Assembly: GCA_022750455.1 (NCBI GenBank) | Contig: JAKIVR010000009.1 | Location: forward strand, 1-56,094 | Length of the DNA: 56,094 bases | Direction of reading: 5' to 3' | Source: Thermoplasmata archaeon | GTDB lineage: Archaea; Thermoplasmatota; Thermoplasmata; Lutacidiplasmatales; UBA184 | Part shown: positions 46,136 through 53,972 of the stretch, in pieces | How the letters are laid out: each line of letters opens with the position of its first letter | How positions within the stretch are numbered: the stretch's first letter is position 1 | Notes under the pieces: generated by a model | The model's database searches: none | The model's input: the letters and a program-made list of their open reading frames with translations, nothing else | Told to the model about the DNA's origin: nothing | Translations under genes and position numbers: made by a program

Positions 46136-47728
46136 GTGCCGACGGTACTCCACCCCCGAATCCGACCGGGGACGATGGAGGACCGGGAGTACCAGGCCGC
46201 CATTTCGGCCACGGCGATCCGGAGCAACACCCTCGTCGTCCTTCCGACCGGGCTCGGTAAGACAGCGATCGCCCTGCGAGTCATCGCCGAGATGCTGCTC
46301 CAGCATCCCCGCCAATCGATCCTGATCCTGGCGCCGACGCGACCGCTGGTCCTCCAACATGCCCGCAGCGTGACGCAGTACCTGCTCGCCCCTCCACCGA
46401 TCGTCCTGACCGGCACCGTCGCTCCCGATGCGAGGACCGACCGCTGGGTCCCCCCGAAGATCGTCGTCGCCACACCCCAGGTCGTGGTCCACGATCTCGC
46501 GGCCGGTCGCCTCTCGATCGACTCGTTCTCCCTGATCGTCTTCGACGAGGCCCATCGGGCGGTGAAGGACTACCCGTACGTGACGATCGGGCAGGCGATC
46601 CAGGACCGGCCGATCCGGGTCTTGGCGATGACCGCCTCGCCGGGCTCCCGGATCGAACGGGTGCGCGAGGTGTGGCACCATCTCCACATGGAGAAGTTCG
46701 AGTTCCGGGCCGACACGGACCCTGACGTGCTCCCGTACTCCCACGCGATCCAAGTGGAGACGGTGCTCGTTCCGGTCCCGGTCGAGATGCGGCACCTGGG
46801 CATCCGGCTGCGATCGGTCGTCGCCCGCCACGAGCAGACGCTGCGACGGTTAGGGCATCTCGGGGCGAGCGATGCGTCCCGCGGAGAACTGTTGCGGATC
46901 GGCGAGATGTTGGACCAGCAGATCGCCCGAGCGAGGGTCCGGAAGGACGACTCGGTCGGGGCGCTCTGGCAGGCCCGAACGGCCCAGGCGATGGCGATGA
47001 AGGCGCTGCACGCCGTCGAGCTCGCCGAAACCCAGGGCGTTGAGGCTCTCCGCCAGTACCTCGAGCGGCAGGCCGTCGCGTCCGTCGGGAAAGGCGGCGC
47101 GCTCCGTGGATTCGCCGCCGACCCGGAGGTGGTGGAGGTCCGGCGACAGCTCGAGTCCTTGGACTTGGAGCATCCGAAGATCGCCACCGCGATCCGCATC
47201 GTCCAAGAGGAGTTGAAATCGCATCCGCAGGGCCGGGCGCTCGTGTTCGCGCAGTACCGCCAAACGGGCGAGGCCCTGGTGTCGGCGATGCGGGAGACGG
47301 CCCCGGAGATCCGGGTCGCCCGATTCTTCGGCCAAGCGTCCCATGACCGGGACCCTGGGCTGTCGCAGAAAGATCAGATCGCGATCTTGGACAAGTTCCG
47401 CAGCGGCGAACTGAACTGCCTCGTCGCCACCTCCGTAGCCGAAGAGGGTCTCGACATCCCGTCGACGGACCTGGTCGTCTTCTACGAGCCCGTCCCCGAC
47501 GAGATCCGTACGATCCAACGCCGAGGACGCACCGGCCGGGCGCGCACGGGACGCGCCGTCGTGCTGATCGCCGCGGGCACCCGCGACGTCAGCATGAACC
47601 GGGCCTCGGCGTCCCGGGAACGGAAGATGAAGGATCTCTTGGAACTCGTGGAGGAGGAGAGCCGGACGGGCACCATGCCCGCGCCCCGGGTCCCCTCCGT
47701 TCAGCGGCAGATCGAAGATTACCCGTAG
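46136..47728 (+). CDS. hef: Hef/FANCM-type SF2 helicase without nuclease domain
   Basis: 530 residues. RecA-like domain 1: REYQAAISATAIRSNTLVVLPTGLGKTAIALR (motif I), LAPTRPLVLQHA, VATPQVV, LIVFDEAHRAV (DEAH box), MTASPG. A helical insertion (about 200-330), typical of Hef/Mph1/FANCM, follows. RecA-like domain 2: ALVFAQYRQTG, LVATSVAEEGLDIPSTDLVVFYEP, and motif VI RTIQRRGRTGRA. Hef unwinds and remodels stalled forks. Euryarchaeal Hef has an XPF nuclease half that is missing here, as in Thermoplasmata; the protein ends soon after motif VI. It stops 7 bp before the dut stop. Confidence 0.93.
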   Translation: MPTVLHPRIRPGTMEDREYQAAISATAIRSNTLVVLPTGLGKTAIALRVIAEMLLQHPRQSILILAPTRPLVLQHARSVTQYLLAPPPIVLTGTVAPDARTDRWVPPKIVVATPQVVVHDLAAGRLSIDSFSLIVFDEAHRAVKDYPYVTIGQAIQDRPIRVLAMTASPGSRIERVREVWHHLHMEKFEFRADTDPDVLPYSHAIQVETVLVPVPVEMRHLGIRLRSVVARHEQTLRRLGHLGASDASRGELLRIGEMLDQQIARARVRKDDSVGALWQARTAQAMAMKALHAVELAETQGVEALRQYLERQAVASVGKGGALRGFAADPEVVEVRRQLESLDLEHPKIATAIRIVQEELKSHPQGRALVFAQYRQTGEALVSAMRETAPEIRVARFFGQASHDRDPGLSQKDQIAILDKFRSGELNCLVATSVAEEGLDIPSTDLVVFYEPVPDEIRTIQRRGRTGRARTGRAVVLIAAGTRDVSMNRASASRERKMKDLLELVEEESRTGTMPAPRVPSVQRQIEDYP

Positions 47729-47735
47729 GCTCGAT

Positions 47736-48170
47736 TCAGCGGCCGGTGCTGCCGAATCCGCCGGCGCGACCCTTGACCGGGCTCACGGGACCGGCGACGA
47801 ACGACGCGCCGTTGTCAACGACGAGCCGGATCTGTCCGATCCGGTCCCCCGGTTGGATCCGGTACTCTCCGGCGAAGAGGTACGTCATCGGTACCTGGAT
47901 CTCCCCCGAGTAGTCCCGGTCGATCGTTCCCGGCGCGTTCGCCATCATGACCCCCTGGCTGGAGAGGCCGCTCCGCGGGCGGACCTCGAGGAAAGTGCCC
48001 GCGGGAGGTCGCATCCGGAGCCCCGTCCGGACCCGGACGACCTCGCTCCGGGTCAGCACGGCCGGCGCGGCCGCCACCAGATCGAAGCACGCCGAGCCCG
48101 GGGTCGCGCGGGCGGGAAGCGGGATGCCCGGGAACTCCGGAAGTCTCTCCACACGGATCGTGCGCACCAT
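47736..48170 (-). CDS. dut: dUTP diphosphatase (trimeric dUTPase)
   Basis: 144 residues showing all five dUTPase motifs: TPGSACFDL, RPRSGLSSQGV, GTIDRDYSGEI with the catalytic aspartate, GDRIGQ and the C-terminal GRAGGFGSTGR P-loop-like motif that closes over the substrate. The last motif indicates a true dUTPase rather than dCTP deaminase. It hydrolyses dUTP to dUMP, keeping uracil out of DNA. The gene is single, with a box A 29 bp upstream. Confidence 0.95.
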   Translation of the reverse strand: MVRTIRVERLPEFPGIPLPARATPGSACFDLVAAAPAVLTRSEVVRVRTGLRMRPPAGTFLEVRPRSGLSSQGVMMANAPGTIDRDYSGEIQVPMTYLFAGEYRIQPGDRIGQIRLVVDNGASFVAGPVSPVKGRAGGFGSTGR

Positions 48171-48195
48171 TCGGGGCGCAGGACCGATGGGGAGG

Positions 48196-48203
48196 GATTA
48201 ACT
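48196..48203 (-). promoter_or_regulatory. Box A promoter of dut, next to the HTH_10 gene end
   Basis: AGTTAATC on the reverse strand is centred 29 bp before the ATG at 48170 and overlaps the last codons of the HTH_10 regulator gene. Confidence 0.6.
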
Positions 48204-48941
48204 TTCTGCGGACCGCGACGCGAGGGACCCTTGGGCCCGGTCGCTCGCGGCCGCGCCCTCTTCCTCGGAGAGGAAGCGGGTCACCAGCCGGCCCTCGGCT
48301 CGTCGGAGCATCTTCCCGAGCGCCGGCGGGCTCTGTCCCGAGAGCTTGGAGAGTCGGGTCAACGTGATCCGGCGAGGCACGGCGTAGTAGCCGAGGGTCC
48401 AGGCGCGGGCGATCGCCACCGCTTGCTTGGGGGTCAAGGAGGCGACGGCGCGTGCGGCCGAATACGGATGCGCGGAGGAGCGGAGGATACGGAACGGGAG
48501 CTCCTCCCGCTCGAGCCGCTTGAGGGCGCGTCGGATCGGTCCGGGTTCGCCTCGGAAACTGGCCACGGTCCGGTCGGCGTCGATCCGGAACGGGGCGACG
48601 GGGGCGATGCCCCCGCCGGACGAGGTGATCAGCCGCTCGATGAACTCCGGATTTTTCTGACGCACCAGGACGATCCATTCGCGCGTCCGGGGTCGGCGCT
48701 CGACCACTTCGAGGCTCTGCAATCCGTACCGGTGCCGGATCTCACGGGAATCCCTTTCGAGCTCCCGGAGGCTCCGGAGGGCTCGGCGGCTCCGTACGCG
48801 CAGCAACTGGAGACGCCAGCCTTGCTCGAGTCGGAGCGTCTCCATGAGCTCGACTTCCTCGTACCGATCGAAAAATCGCGCCGGCACGATGCCGAGGGTG
48901 ACGAGCACGTCCGTGGCGATCTCGATCGTGACGGCGCGCAT
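48198..48941 (-). CDS. HTH_10 (Bat-type) transcriptional regulator
   Basis: 247 residues. The C-terminal domain (about 170-235), LTPKQAVAIARAWTLGYYAVPRRITLTRLSKLSGQSPPALGKMLRRAEGRLV, is the HTH_10 domain of haloarchaeal bacterio-opsin activators and relatives. The N-terminal 160 residues (MRAVTIEIATDVLVTLGI..., LRLEQGWRLQLLRVRS) form a ligand or partner domain of unknown specificity. The ATG at 48941 is chosen because a palindromic box A sits 28-33 bp upstream; the frame further upstream is antisense to ubiD. It probably represses or activates its own promoter and perhaps ubiD. Confidence 0.87.
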   Translation of the reverse strand: MRAVTIEIATDVLVTLGIVPARFFDRYEEVELMETLRLEQGWRLQLLRVRSRRALRSLRELERDSREIRHRYGLQSLEVVERRPRTREWIVLVRQKNPEFIERLITSSGGGIAPVAPFRIDADRTVASFRGEPGPIRRALKRLEREELPFRILRSSAHPYSAARAVASLTPKQAVAIARAWTLGYYAVPRRITLTRLSKLSGQSPPALGKMLRRAEGRLVTRFLSEEEGAAASDRAQGSLASRSAES

Positions 48942-48962
48942 CGGGGTCCCACCCTCCGAGGG

Positions 48963-48980
48963 AGGTTCGCATATGAACCT
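48963..48980 (-). promoter_or_regulatory. HTH_10 gene promoter in an inverted repeat
   Basis: AGGTTCATATGCGAACCT on the reverse strand has 6-bp arms (48963-48968 and 48975-48980) around the AT-rich core, 28-33 bp before the ATG at 48941. It is a good candidate for autoregulation by a dimeric regulator. Confidence 0.6.
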
Positions 48981-49090
48981 GCGCCCGACGACGGAGGCGA
49001 GAGCTTTGGCGGTCGCCGCCGCGAAATTCGCGTGGATGGAGGACGCTCCGGGTGCCGGAGCCTCGCTCCGACGACTCCGCCTTCGAGGAC

Positions 49091-49100
49091 CGTAAATAGA
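49091..49100 (+). promoter_or_regulatory. Box A promoter of the ubiD-ubiA operon
   Basis: CGTAAATAGA is centred about 27 bp before the ATG at 49122 and favours that start over GTG codons at 49101 and 49110. Confidence 0.6.
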
Positions 49101-49121
49101 GTGCACGACGTGGCGCGGCCG

Positions 49122-50600
49122 ATGGTGTTCCGCTCCCTCGGCGAGTTCCTCGAACGGCTCGAGGCGGACGGCGATCTGATCCGGGTCCGGGAGCCGATCC
49201 ATAGCGAACTCGAGATCGCGGAGTTGACCCAGCGATCGGTCCGCCAGGATGGTCCGGCCCTGAGGTTCGACTCCGTCCACGGTTCGTCGATCCCGGTCGT
49301 GACGAACCTGCTGGGATCTCCCCGACGCATCGCGCGGGGCCTCGGCGCGGAGCGGGTCGATGAAGTCGCTGCCAAGATCGGCGACCTCATCCGCCTTCGA
49401 CCGCCGGCCGGTGTGGTCGCGGCACTGAAGGACCTCGGAGGAACGCTGGCGACGCTGCAGACCCTGCGGAGCCTCGCCCCGAAGCGGGTCACCCGGGCTC
49501 CGTGTCAATCGGTGGAGTGGGAGACGGTCGACCTCGGTAGGCTCCCGATCCTGAAGACATGGCCGCTCGACGCCGCTCGTACGGTCACCTTCCCGGTCGT
49601 GATCACGTCCGATCCCGAGACCGGGGACCAGCACACGGGGATCTACCGGCTCCAACAGCTCGGACCGGACACGCTCGCCTTCCACGCGCAGCGTCACCGC
49701 ATCGGCTGGAACAATTACATGAAATGGTGCCGTCGCGGTGAACGGATGCCGGTCGTGGCCTCCATCGGTCTCGACCCGGCGACGATCTTCGCGGGGCTCT
49801 CCCCCGTGCCGGAAGGCGTATCGAACTTTGTGTTCGCCGGACTCCTTCGCGGCGAGCCGATCGATCTCGTGAAGGCGAAGAGCTGCGAGCTGGAGCTCCC
49901 CGCCGAGTCGGAGATCGTGCTCGAGGGGTACGTGGACCCCGTCGAACGCGCCTTCGAGGGACCGTTCGGAGACCACACGGGATACTATTCCGCGCCCGAG
50001 CCGTTCCCGGTCTTTCATGTGACCCGGGTGACCACCCGGGACAATCCCGTCTACCTCGGGACGGTCACGGGAAAGTTCCCCACGGAGGACGCGGTCCTCG
50101 GGAAGGCGGTGGAGAAGGTGTTCCTCCCGGTGATCCGCACGATCCTCCCGGAGGTCGTCGACATGAACCTCCCCTTGGAAGGGCTGTTCATCAACGTCGC
50201 GATCGTGTCGATCCGCAAGCAGTACCCGTACCACGCGCGCAAGGTGATGCACGCGCTGTGGGGGCTCGGACAGATGATGTTCGCCCGGTACTTGATCGTC
50301 GTCGACGCCGAGGTGGACGTGCACGACCTCTCCGAGGTGCTGTATCGGGTCGGGCTCCAGGCGGACCCGGATCGGGACATGGAGCACGTCACGGGACCCG
50401 TGGACCAACTCTCCATCTCCAATCCGGTCCCGAACATCGGCGCGAAGATGGGGATTGATGCGACCAAGAAGTCGATGGAGGAGGGAGCGGGACGCCCGTG
50501 GCCCGAGGAGATCCGCTCGGACCCGGAGGTCATCCGGCGCATCGATGCCCTGCTCGCGAAGAGCCCGGAGCTCGCCCGCCTTCGGTCGGGACCCTCGTGA
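49122..50600 (+). CDS. UbiD-family (prenylated FMN-dependent) decarboxylase
   Basis: 492 residues. Family blocks are FLERLEADGDLIRVREPIHSELEIAELT, QHTGIYRLQQLGPDTLAFH, FAGLLRGEPIDLVKAKSCELELPAESEIVLEG, EGPFGDHTGYYSAPEPFPVF and GTVTGKFPTEDAVLGKAVEK, the last two near the prFMN site. UbiD enzymes decarboxylate aromatic acids, including quinone precursors. The overlapping ubiA makes a quinone-precursor decarboxylase the best guess, such as a late step of the futalosine menaquinone route. A UbiX-type prenyltransferase needed for prFMN is not in the window. Confidence 0.9.
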   Translation: MVFRSLGEFLERLEADGDLIRVREPIHSELEIAELTQRSVRQDGPALRFDSVHGSSIPVVTNLLGSPRRIARGLGAERVDEVAAKIGDLIRLRPPAGVVAALKDLGGTLATLQTLRSLAPKRVTRAPCQSVEWETVDLGRLPILKTWPLDAARTVTFPVVITSDPETGDQHTGIYRLQQLGPDTLAFHAQRHRIGWNNYMKWCRRGERMPVVASIGLDPATIFAGLSPVPEGVSNFVFAGLLRGEPIDLVKAKSCELELPAESEIVLEGYVDPVERAFEGPFGDHTGYYSAPEPFPVFHVTRVTTRDNPVYLGTVTGKFPTEDAVLGKAVEKVFLPVIRTILPEVVDMNLPLEGLFINVAIVSIRKQYPYHARKVMHALWGLGQMMFARYLIVVDAEVDVHDLSEVLYRVGLQADPDRDMEHVTGPVDQLSISNPVPNIGAKMGIDATKKSMEEGAGRPWPEEIRSDPEVIRRIDALLAKSPELARLRSGPS

Positions 50601-51463
50601 CGGGAGAGCGGGGGCCGCTCGCCGAGTTCGGCAAGTACCTGGAGATCCAGAACCTCGGCCTCAACCTGCCGTTCGCGATCGCGTTCCTCCTGGTCGCGGC
50701 GCGCGGCGTTCCGCCATGGAACGTCACCTTGCTCGTCCTCATCGCGTTCATCGCCGCGCGCAATGCGGGGCACAGTTTCAATCGCTGGGCGGATCGAAAC
50801 TTCGACGCGGCGAATCCGCGGACCCAGGACCGAGCCCTGGTGACCGGGCGCTACTCGGAGCGGTTCGCCCTCACGATCGCCTTCGGAAGTGCCGCGGTGA
50901 TGCTGGTCGCGGCCGCGCTGTTGAACTGGCTCGCTCTCGCCCTGGCCCCCCTCGCTCTCGCCATCCTCTTCGGGTACAGCTACTCGAAGCGGTACTCGCT
51001 CCTGACCACGCCCTTCCTCGGTCTCGTGGAGGCGATCACACCGGCGGCGGCCTACGTCGCGGTCACGGCAAGCCTGCCGCTCGGGGCGGTGTTCGCGGTT
51101 CTCGCCCTCCTCGCGTGGGGCACGGCGTTCGAGACGATCCACAGTCTAGGAGATATGGCAACCGACGCACGATTGGGTCTGCATTCGGTGCCGCTCCGGC
51201 TGGGAACACGACGGAGCCTGGCGTTGATCATCGCATTGCACGCCGGAGCGTTGGGGTTGTTCGTCGTATTCGGGCGGCTCGCGTCCCTCGGCGCCCTGTT
51301 CGATGTCGGCATTGGGGCGATGGCCATCGCGGTCGCGGCCACCGACTGGCAACTCGTACGGGAGCCGGACCAGACCCATCGGGCGTTCGTTCGCCACTTC
51401 CTGTTGAGTGCCCTGTTCCTCGCGGGGGTGCTCCTTGCGCTGGCCTTCCCCCACTTCGCGTAG
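50597..51463 (+). CDS. UbiA-family polyprenyltransferase
   Basis: 288 residues, about eight TM helices. The first Asp-rich motif is HSFNRWADRNFDAANPRTQDRAL (N-x3-D-x3-D) and the second is ETIHSLGDMATDARLGLHSVPLRLG (D-x3-D), both binding Mg-prenyl diphosphate. It attaches a polyprenyl chain to an aromatic acceptor in quinone synthesis; 4-hydroxybenzoate- or 1,4-dihydroxynaphthoate-type substrates fit. The GTG overlaps the ubiD stop (GTGA), so translation is coupled and the products probably act in sequence. Archaeal digeranylgeranylglyceryl phosphate synthase is a related alternative, but pairing with UbiD disfavours it. Confidence 0.88.
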   Translation: MTGERGPLAEFGKYLEIQNLGLNLPFAIAFLLVAARGVPPWNVTLLVLIAFIAARNAGHSFNRWADRNFDAANPRTQDRALVTGRYSERFALTIAFGSAAVMLVAAALLNWLALALAPLALAILFGYSYSKRYSLLTTPFLGLVEAITPAAAYVAVTASLPLGAVFAVLALLAWGTAFETIHSLGDMATDARLGLHSVPLRLGTRRSLALIIALHAGALGLFVVFGRLASLGALFDVGIGAMAIAVAATDWQLVREPDQTHRAFVRHFLLSALFLAGVLLALAFPHFA

Positions 51464-51506
51464 CCAGGGCTGGCTCCGAGGCAGTTGCCAGCGACGGGTC
51501 GTCGAC

Positions 51507-51677
51507 CTAGACGACGATGACCACGAGGATGATCGCGAGAAGCACCACGGCCCCGGCGGTGATCTTCGTCCACATCAGAGTGTTCGCCGTGTTCTGTTCG
51601 ATCCGCCGGAGAAGTTCGTTCGGATCGTTGGTTGGGGTGCTCGGAGACGAGAGAGACCACGGGAGTTGTCCGGACAT
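51507..51677 (-). CDS. 56-residue tail-anchored membrane protein
   Basis: The sequence begins MSGQLPWSLSSPSTPTNDPN, has a short helix NELLRRIEQNTANTLMWTK (about 20-38) and ends in a hydrophobic TM tail (ITAGAVVLLAIILVVIVV) directly before the stop. No family is recognised. A box A 26 bp upstream (CGTTAACG) supports a real leaderless gene. It lies 62 bp downstream of the ABC ATPase gene on the same strand and may be a small accessory subunit. Confidence 0.65.
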   Translation of the reverse strand: MSGQLPWSLSSPSTPTNDPNELLRRIEQNTANTLMWTKITAGAVVLLAIILVVIVV

Positions 51678-51698
51678 GATGCCGTCAATCGGGGGACC

Positions 51699-51706
51699 CG
51701 TTAACG
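51699..51706 (-). promoter_or_regulatory. Box A promoter of the 56-residue gene
   Basis: CGTTAACG, a perfect palindrome, is centred 26 bp before the ATG at 51677. Confidence 0.6.
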
Positions 51707-51739
51707 ATTTCCGGGGGGAAGTTCGGGTTCTTAGGCCCC

Positions 51740-52513
51740 CTAGTTCCCCTCCTCGTCCTCCTCGTCATCGTCCTCGTCGTCCGGCGGGGGGCGCGCCGGC
51801 ATCTCCGTGGGCCGGTACTCCCGCTTGATCTGCCCCCGTCGAATCAGATGGACCACATTGCACTGGTCCGCCACGTTCGGGTCGTGGGTGACGATGATCA
51901 ACGTGATGCCAAAATCTCGGTTGATCTGATTCAGCAGGGAGACCACCACCCGGCGGTTCTTCTTGTCCAGATTCCCGGTCGGCTCATCAGCGAGGATGAG
52001 CGGGGGGCGGTTCGCCAAGGCCCTGGCGATCGCCACACGCTGTTGCTCGCCCCCGCTCAGACGCCCGGGGCGGTGGTCCGCCCGATCCGCCATCCCCACG
52101 GCCTGGAGAAGCTCCTCGGCGCGGTCCCGGCGCTCCGTGGGGCCCGCGTACAGGGCCTCCATCGGCAACTCCACATTCTCCCGAGCTGAGAGGGTGGGGA
52201 GGAGCTGGAACGTTTGGAAGACGAATCCGACGGTGCGTGCGCGATAGTCGGCCAACTGCCGCTCGGAGAGGGCGGTCAAGTTGCGCCCGTCGATGGTGAC
52301 CTCACCGGAGTCGGGGGCATCTAGCCCCCCGAGGAGGTTCAAGAGGGTGCTCTTGCCGCTCCCGCTCTCGCCTCGGATCGCGACCCGGGAGCCTCGCGCC
52401 ACGCGCAGCGAGAGCTTCTTCAGCGCTTGGACCGGGGGAGCCCCGGCGTGGGACGGGTACTCGCGGCTCACCGCATTCAGGACCACCAAGTTGTCCATCG
52501 CGGGCTCATTCAT
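51740..52513 (-). CDS. ABC transporter ATP-binding protein (MacB/LolD type)
   Basis: 257 residues: Walker [20 protein letters not shown]-loop [21 protein letters not shown], signature [15 protein letters not shown], Walker [18 protein letters not shown] and the switch histidine in LIIVTHDPN. It pairs with the FtsX-like permease upstream, energising mechanotransmission or lipid/peptide export as in MacB and LolCDE. The C terminus is an acidic run ([12 protein letters not shown]) not found in the core family. The ATG overlaps the permease stop by 8 bp, so the two are coupled. Confidence 0.94.
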   Translation of the reverse strand: MNEPAMDNLVVLNAVSREYPSHAGAPPVQALKKLSLRVARGSRVAIRGESGSGKSTLLNLLGGLDAPDSGEVTIDGRNLTALSERQLADYRARTVGFVFQTFQLLPTLSARENVELPMEALYAGPTERRDRAEELLQAVGMADRADHRPGRLSGGEQQRVAIARALANRPPLILADEPTGNLDKKNRRVVVSLLNQINRDFGITLIIVTHDPNVADQCNVVHLIRRGQIKREYRPTEMPARPPPDDEDDDEEDEEGN

Positions 52514-53759
52514 GGCGGAGGATCTCCGAAGGTCGCATCCTCAGGGCCCGGAGGATCGGGTAGGCTGCCCCCGCGACGCCGAAGCCGAGGGTCACTAGCA
52601 ACCCGAGGAGAATAGTCCCGGGTGTCAACGAAAAGTTGATCGATCCCAGGAGGAACCGCCCCACGAATCCCCCCCCTCCGAACCGATTGCCGCCAAATCC
52701 CCCGGTCCCGGAGGCGAGGACATCTTGGGCGATGGTCGGTCCTAGCCAAACGCTCAGCCCGAGGGCGACAGGTAGCCCGATCAGGGAGATGAGGATCGAC
52801 TCCGTGAGCAGCTGAGTCAGGATCCGCGGGTTGCTGAATCCGAACGCCTTCAGGAGACCGATCTCTCGCGTCCGCTGGGAGGTGACGAGGATCATCACGA
52901 GGATCATGATGGCGGCCCCGATCGCCAAGGCGGCATACTCCTCGAGCTGCGAGCTTTGCAAGATGGAGGCGACGGAGGAGGCGAACCCGTTGCCCGCACC
53001 CTGCCCGGGGATGGTCACGGAGTAGGAGCTCCCTAACGTACTCTGGAGGTTCGAGATCACAGCACTCTCGTTGGCCGTGGCGTTGACGGTCACGTAGAGC
53101 AAGTTCGGCCCAGTCACGTTGAGGGCGGTCTGCGCGGCCGGGTACGGCAAGATCACATTGTTGCCACCGAACCCACCGGTGCTGAAGATGCCCACCACGG
53201 TCACGGTGGTCCCGTTCACGCTGATTGGGCTGCCCACGGTCGCGCTGTGGTCCGTGGCGTACCCTTCGCCGATGATCGCCACTTCGTCATTCTCGTCCCC
53301 CGGGATCAGGGTCCGCCCGTCCGTGATCGTGAGCGAGGCGCCGCCTCCGAATCCGCCAAGCAACGACACGGGGGAGGTCGTATCGATCCCCTCAAAAAGG
53401 GTGAAGTTGCGGAAGCCACCGCCGCCTCCGCCTCCTCCCCCCGAACCTCCCGGGGTGAAGTCCGGAGAATCGAGGACGATCCGTTGGACGGTGGCGACCC
53501 CGGGCGTGCCTTGTACCGTCGGCACGATCTTTCCGGTGATATGAGTGCTGGCACCGAAGAATCCGGAGCTTCCGGCCTCCTGCACCGTTACCACGTCATG
53601 GACGGAGTTCCGCGCGTTGTTCACGTTCGTGCTGATACTCGATCCAATCTGGGAGAAGATCAGGAACGTCGCCAAGCTCACGCTGACGATCAGGATGAGC
53701 CCGATGGTTCGAACCCTAGAGCGGGCCGTGTTCCGGAGCACGCGTCGCAGGAACGACAC
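52506..53759 (-). CDS. ABC transporter FtsX-like permease (MacB type)
   Basis: 417 residues from a GTG at 53759, chosen because GGTTTATTTC is 26 bp upstream. An N-terminal TM helix (RTIGLILIVSVSLATFLIFSQIG) is followed by a large extracellular MacB_PCD-like domain (about 40-270) and three C-terminal TM helices (YAALAIGAAIMILVMILVTSQRTREIGLLKAFG, LLTESILISLIGLPVALGLSVWL, GTILLGLLVTLGFGVAGAAYPIL), ending RPSEILRHE. Two glycine runs stand out: nine to ten Gly around residue 110 and GFGGNRFGGGGF near 345, both in outer loops. The partner outer-membrane or periplasmic parts of bacterial systems are absent, as expected in archaea. Confidence 0.9.
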   Translation of the reverse strand: MSFLRRVLRNTARSRVRTIGLILIVSVSLATFLIFSQIGSSISTNVNNARNSVHDVVTVQEAGSSGFFGASTHITGKIVPTVQGTPGVATVQRIVLDSPDFTPGGSGGGGGGGGGFRNFTLFEGIDTTSPVSLLGGFGGGASLTITDGRTLIPGDENDEVAIIGEGYATDHSATVGSPISVNGTTVTVVGIFSTGGFGGNNVILPYPAAQTALNVTGPNLLYVTVNATANESAVISNLQSTLGSSYSVTIPGQGAGNGFASSVASILQSSQLEEYAALAIGAAIMILVMILVTSQRTREIGLLKAFGFSNPRILTQLLTESILISLIGLPVALGLSVWLGPTIAQDVLASGTGGFGGNRFGGGGFVGRFLLGSINFSLTPGTILLGLLVTLGFGVAGAAYPILRALRMRPSEILRHE

Positions 53760-53780
53760 TTGGCGCCAAACTGTGCGCCC

Positions 53781-53790
53781 GAAATAAACC
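53781..53790 (-). promoter_or_regulatory. Box A promoter of the ABC exporter operon
   Basis: GGTTTATTTC on the reverse strand, with TTTATTT centred 26 bp before the GTG at 53759, fixes the permease start. The reading frame beyond it (to 53924) is not needed. Confidence 0.65.
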
Positions 53791-53972
53791 TTCCATACGA
53801 ACCAAGAGCGTACGGTTTCGTGGAGCAAGATACGGGGACGAAGGGGGATGAGGGTCGTGACCCAGGAGCGGGTCCAGGCCGTTCCGGGGATGCGGGACGG
53901 CCATCTCCCCTGCCAGCCGGTCATCGCAAGGGGTTTCCCTCCTCACCCGTACTCCCGTTGGAGGGTGGAACC

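Noticed and set aside
47853-49121. Upstream part of the ubiD reading frame
   Set aside because: It is antisense to dut and the HTH_10 gene; the ubiD family N terminus and box A place the start at 49122.
53760-53924. Longer N terminus for the ABC permease (ATG at 53924)
   Set aside because: The promoter at 53781-53790 lies inside that stretch and the extra residues have no family similarity.
53247-53972. Upstream part of the arcS reading frame
   Set aside because: Antisense to the permease; the ArcS homology begins after 53973, where an SD is present.
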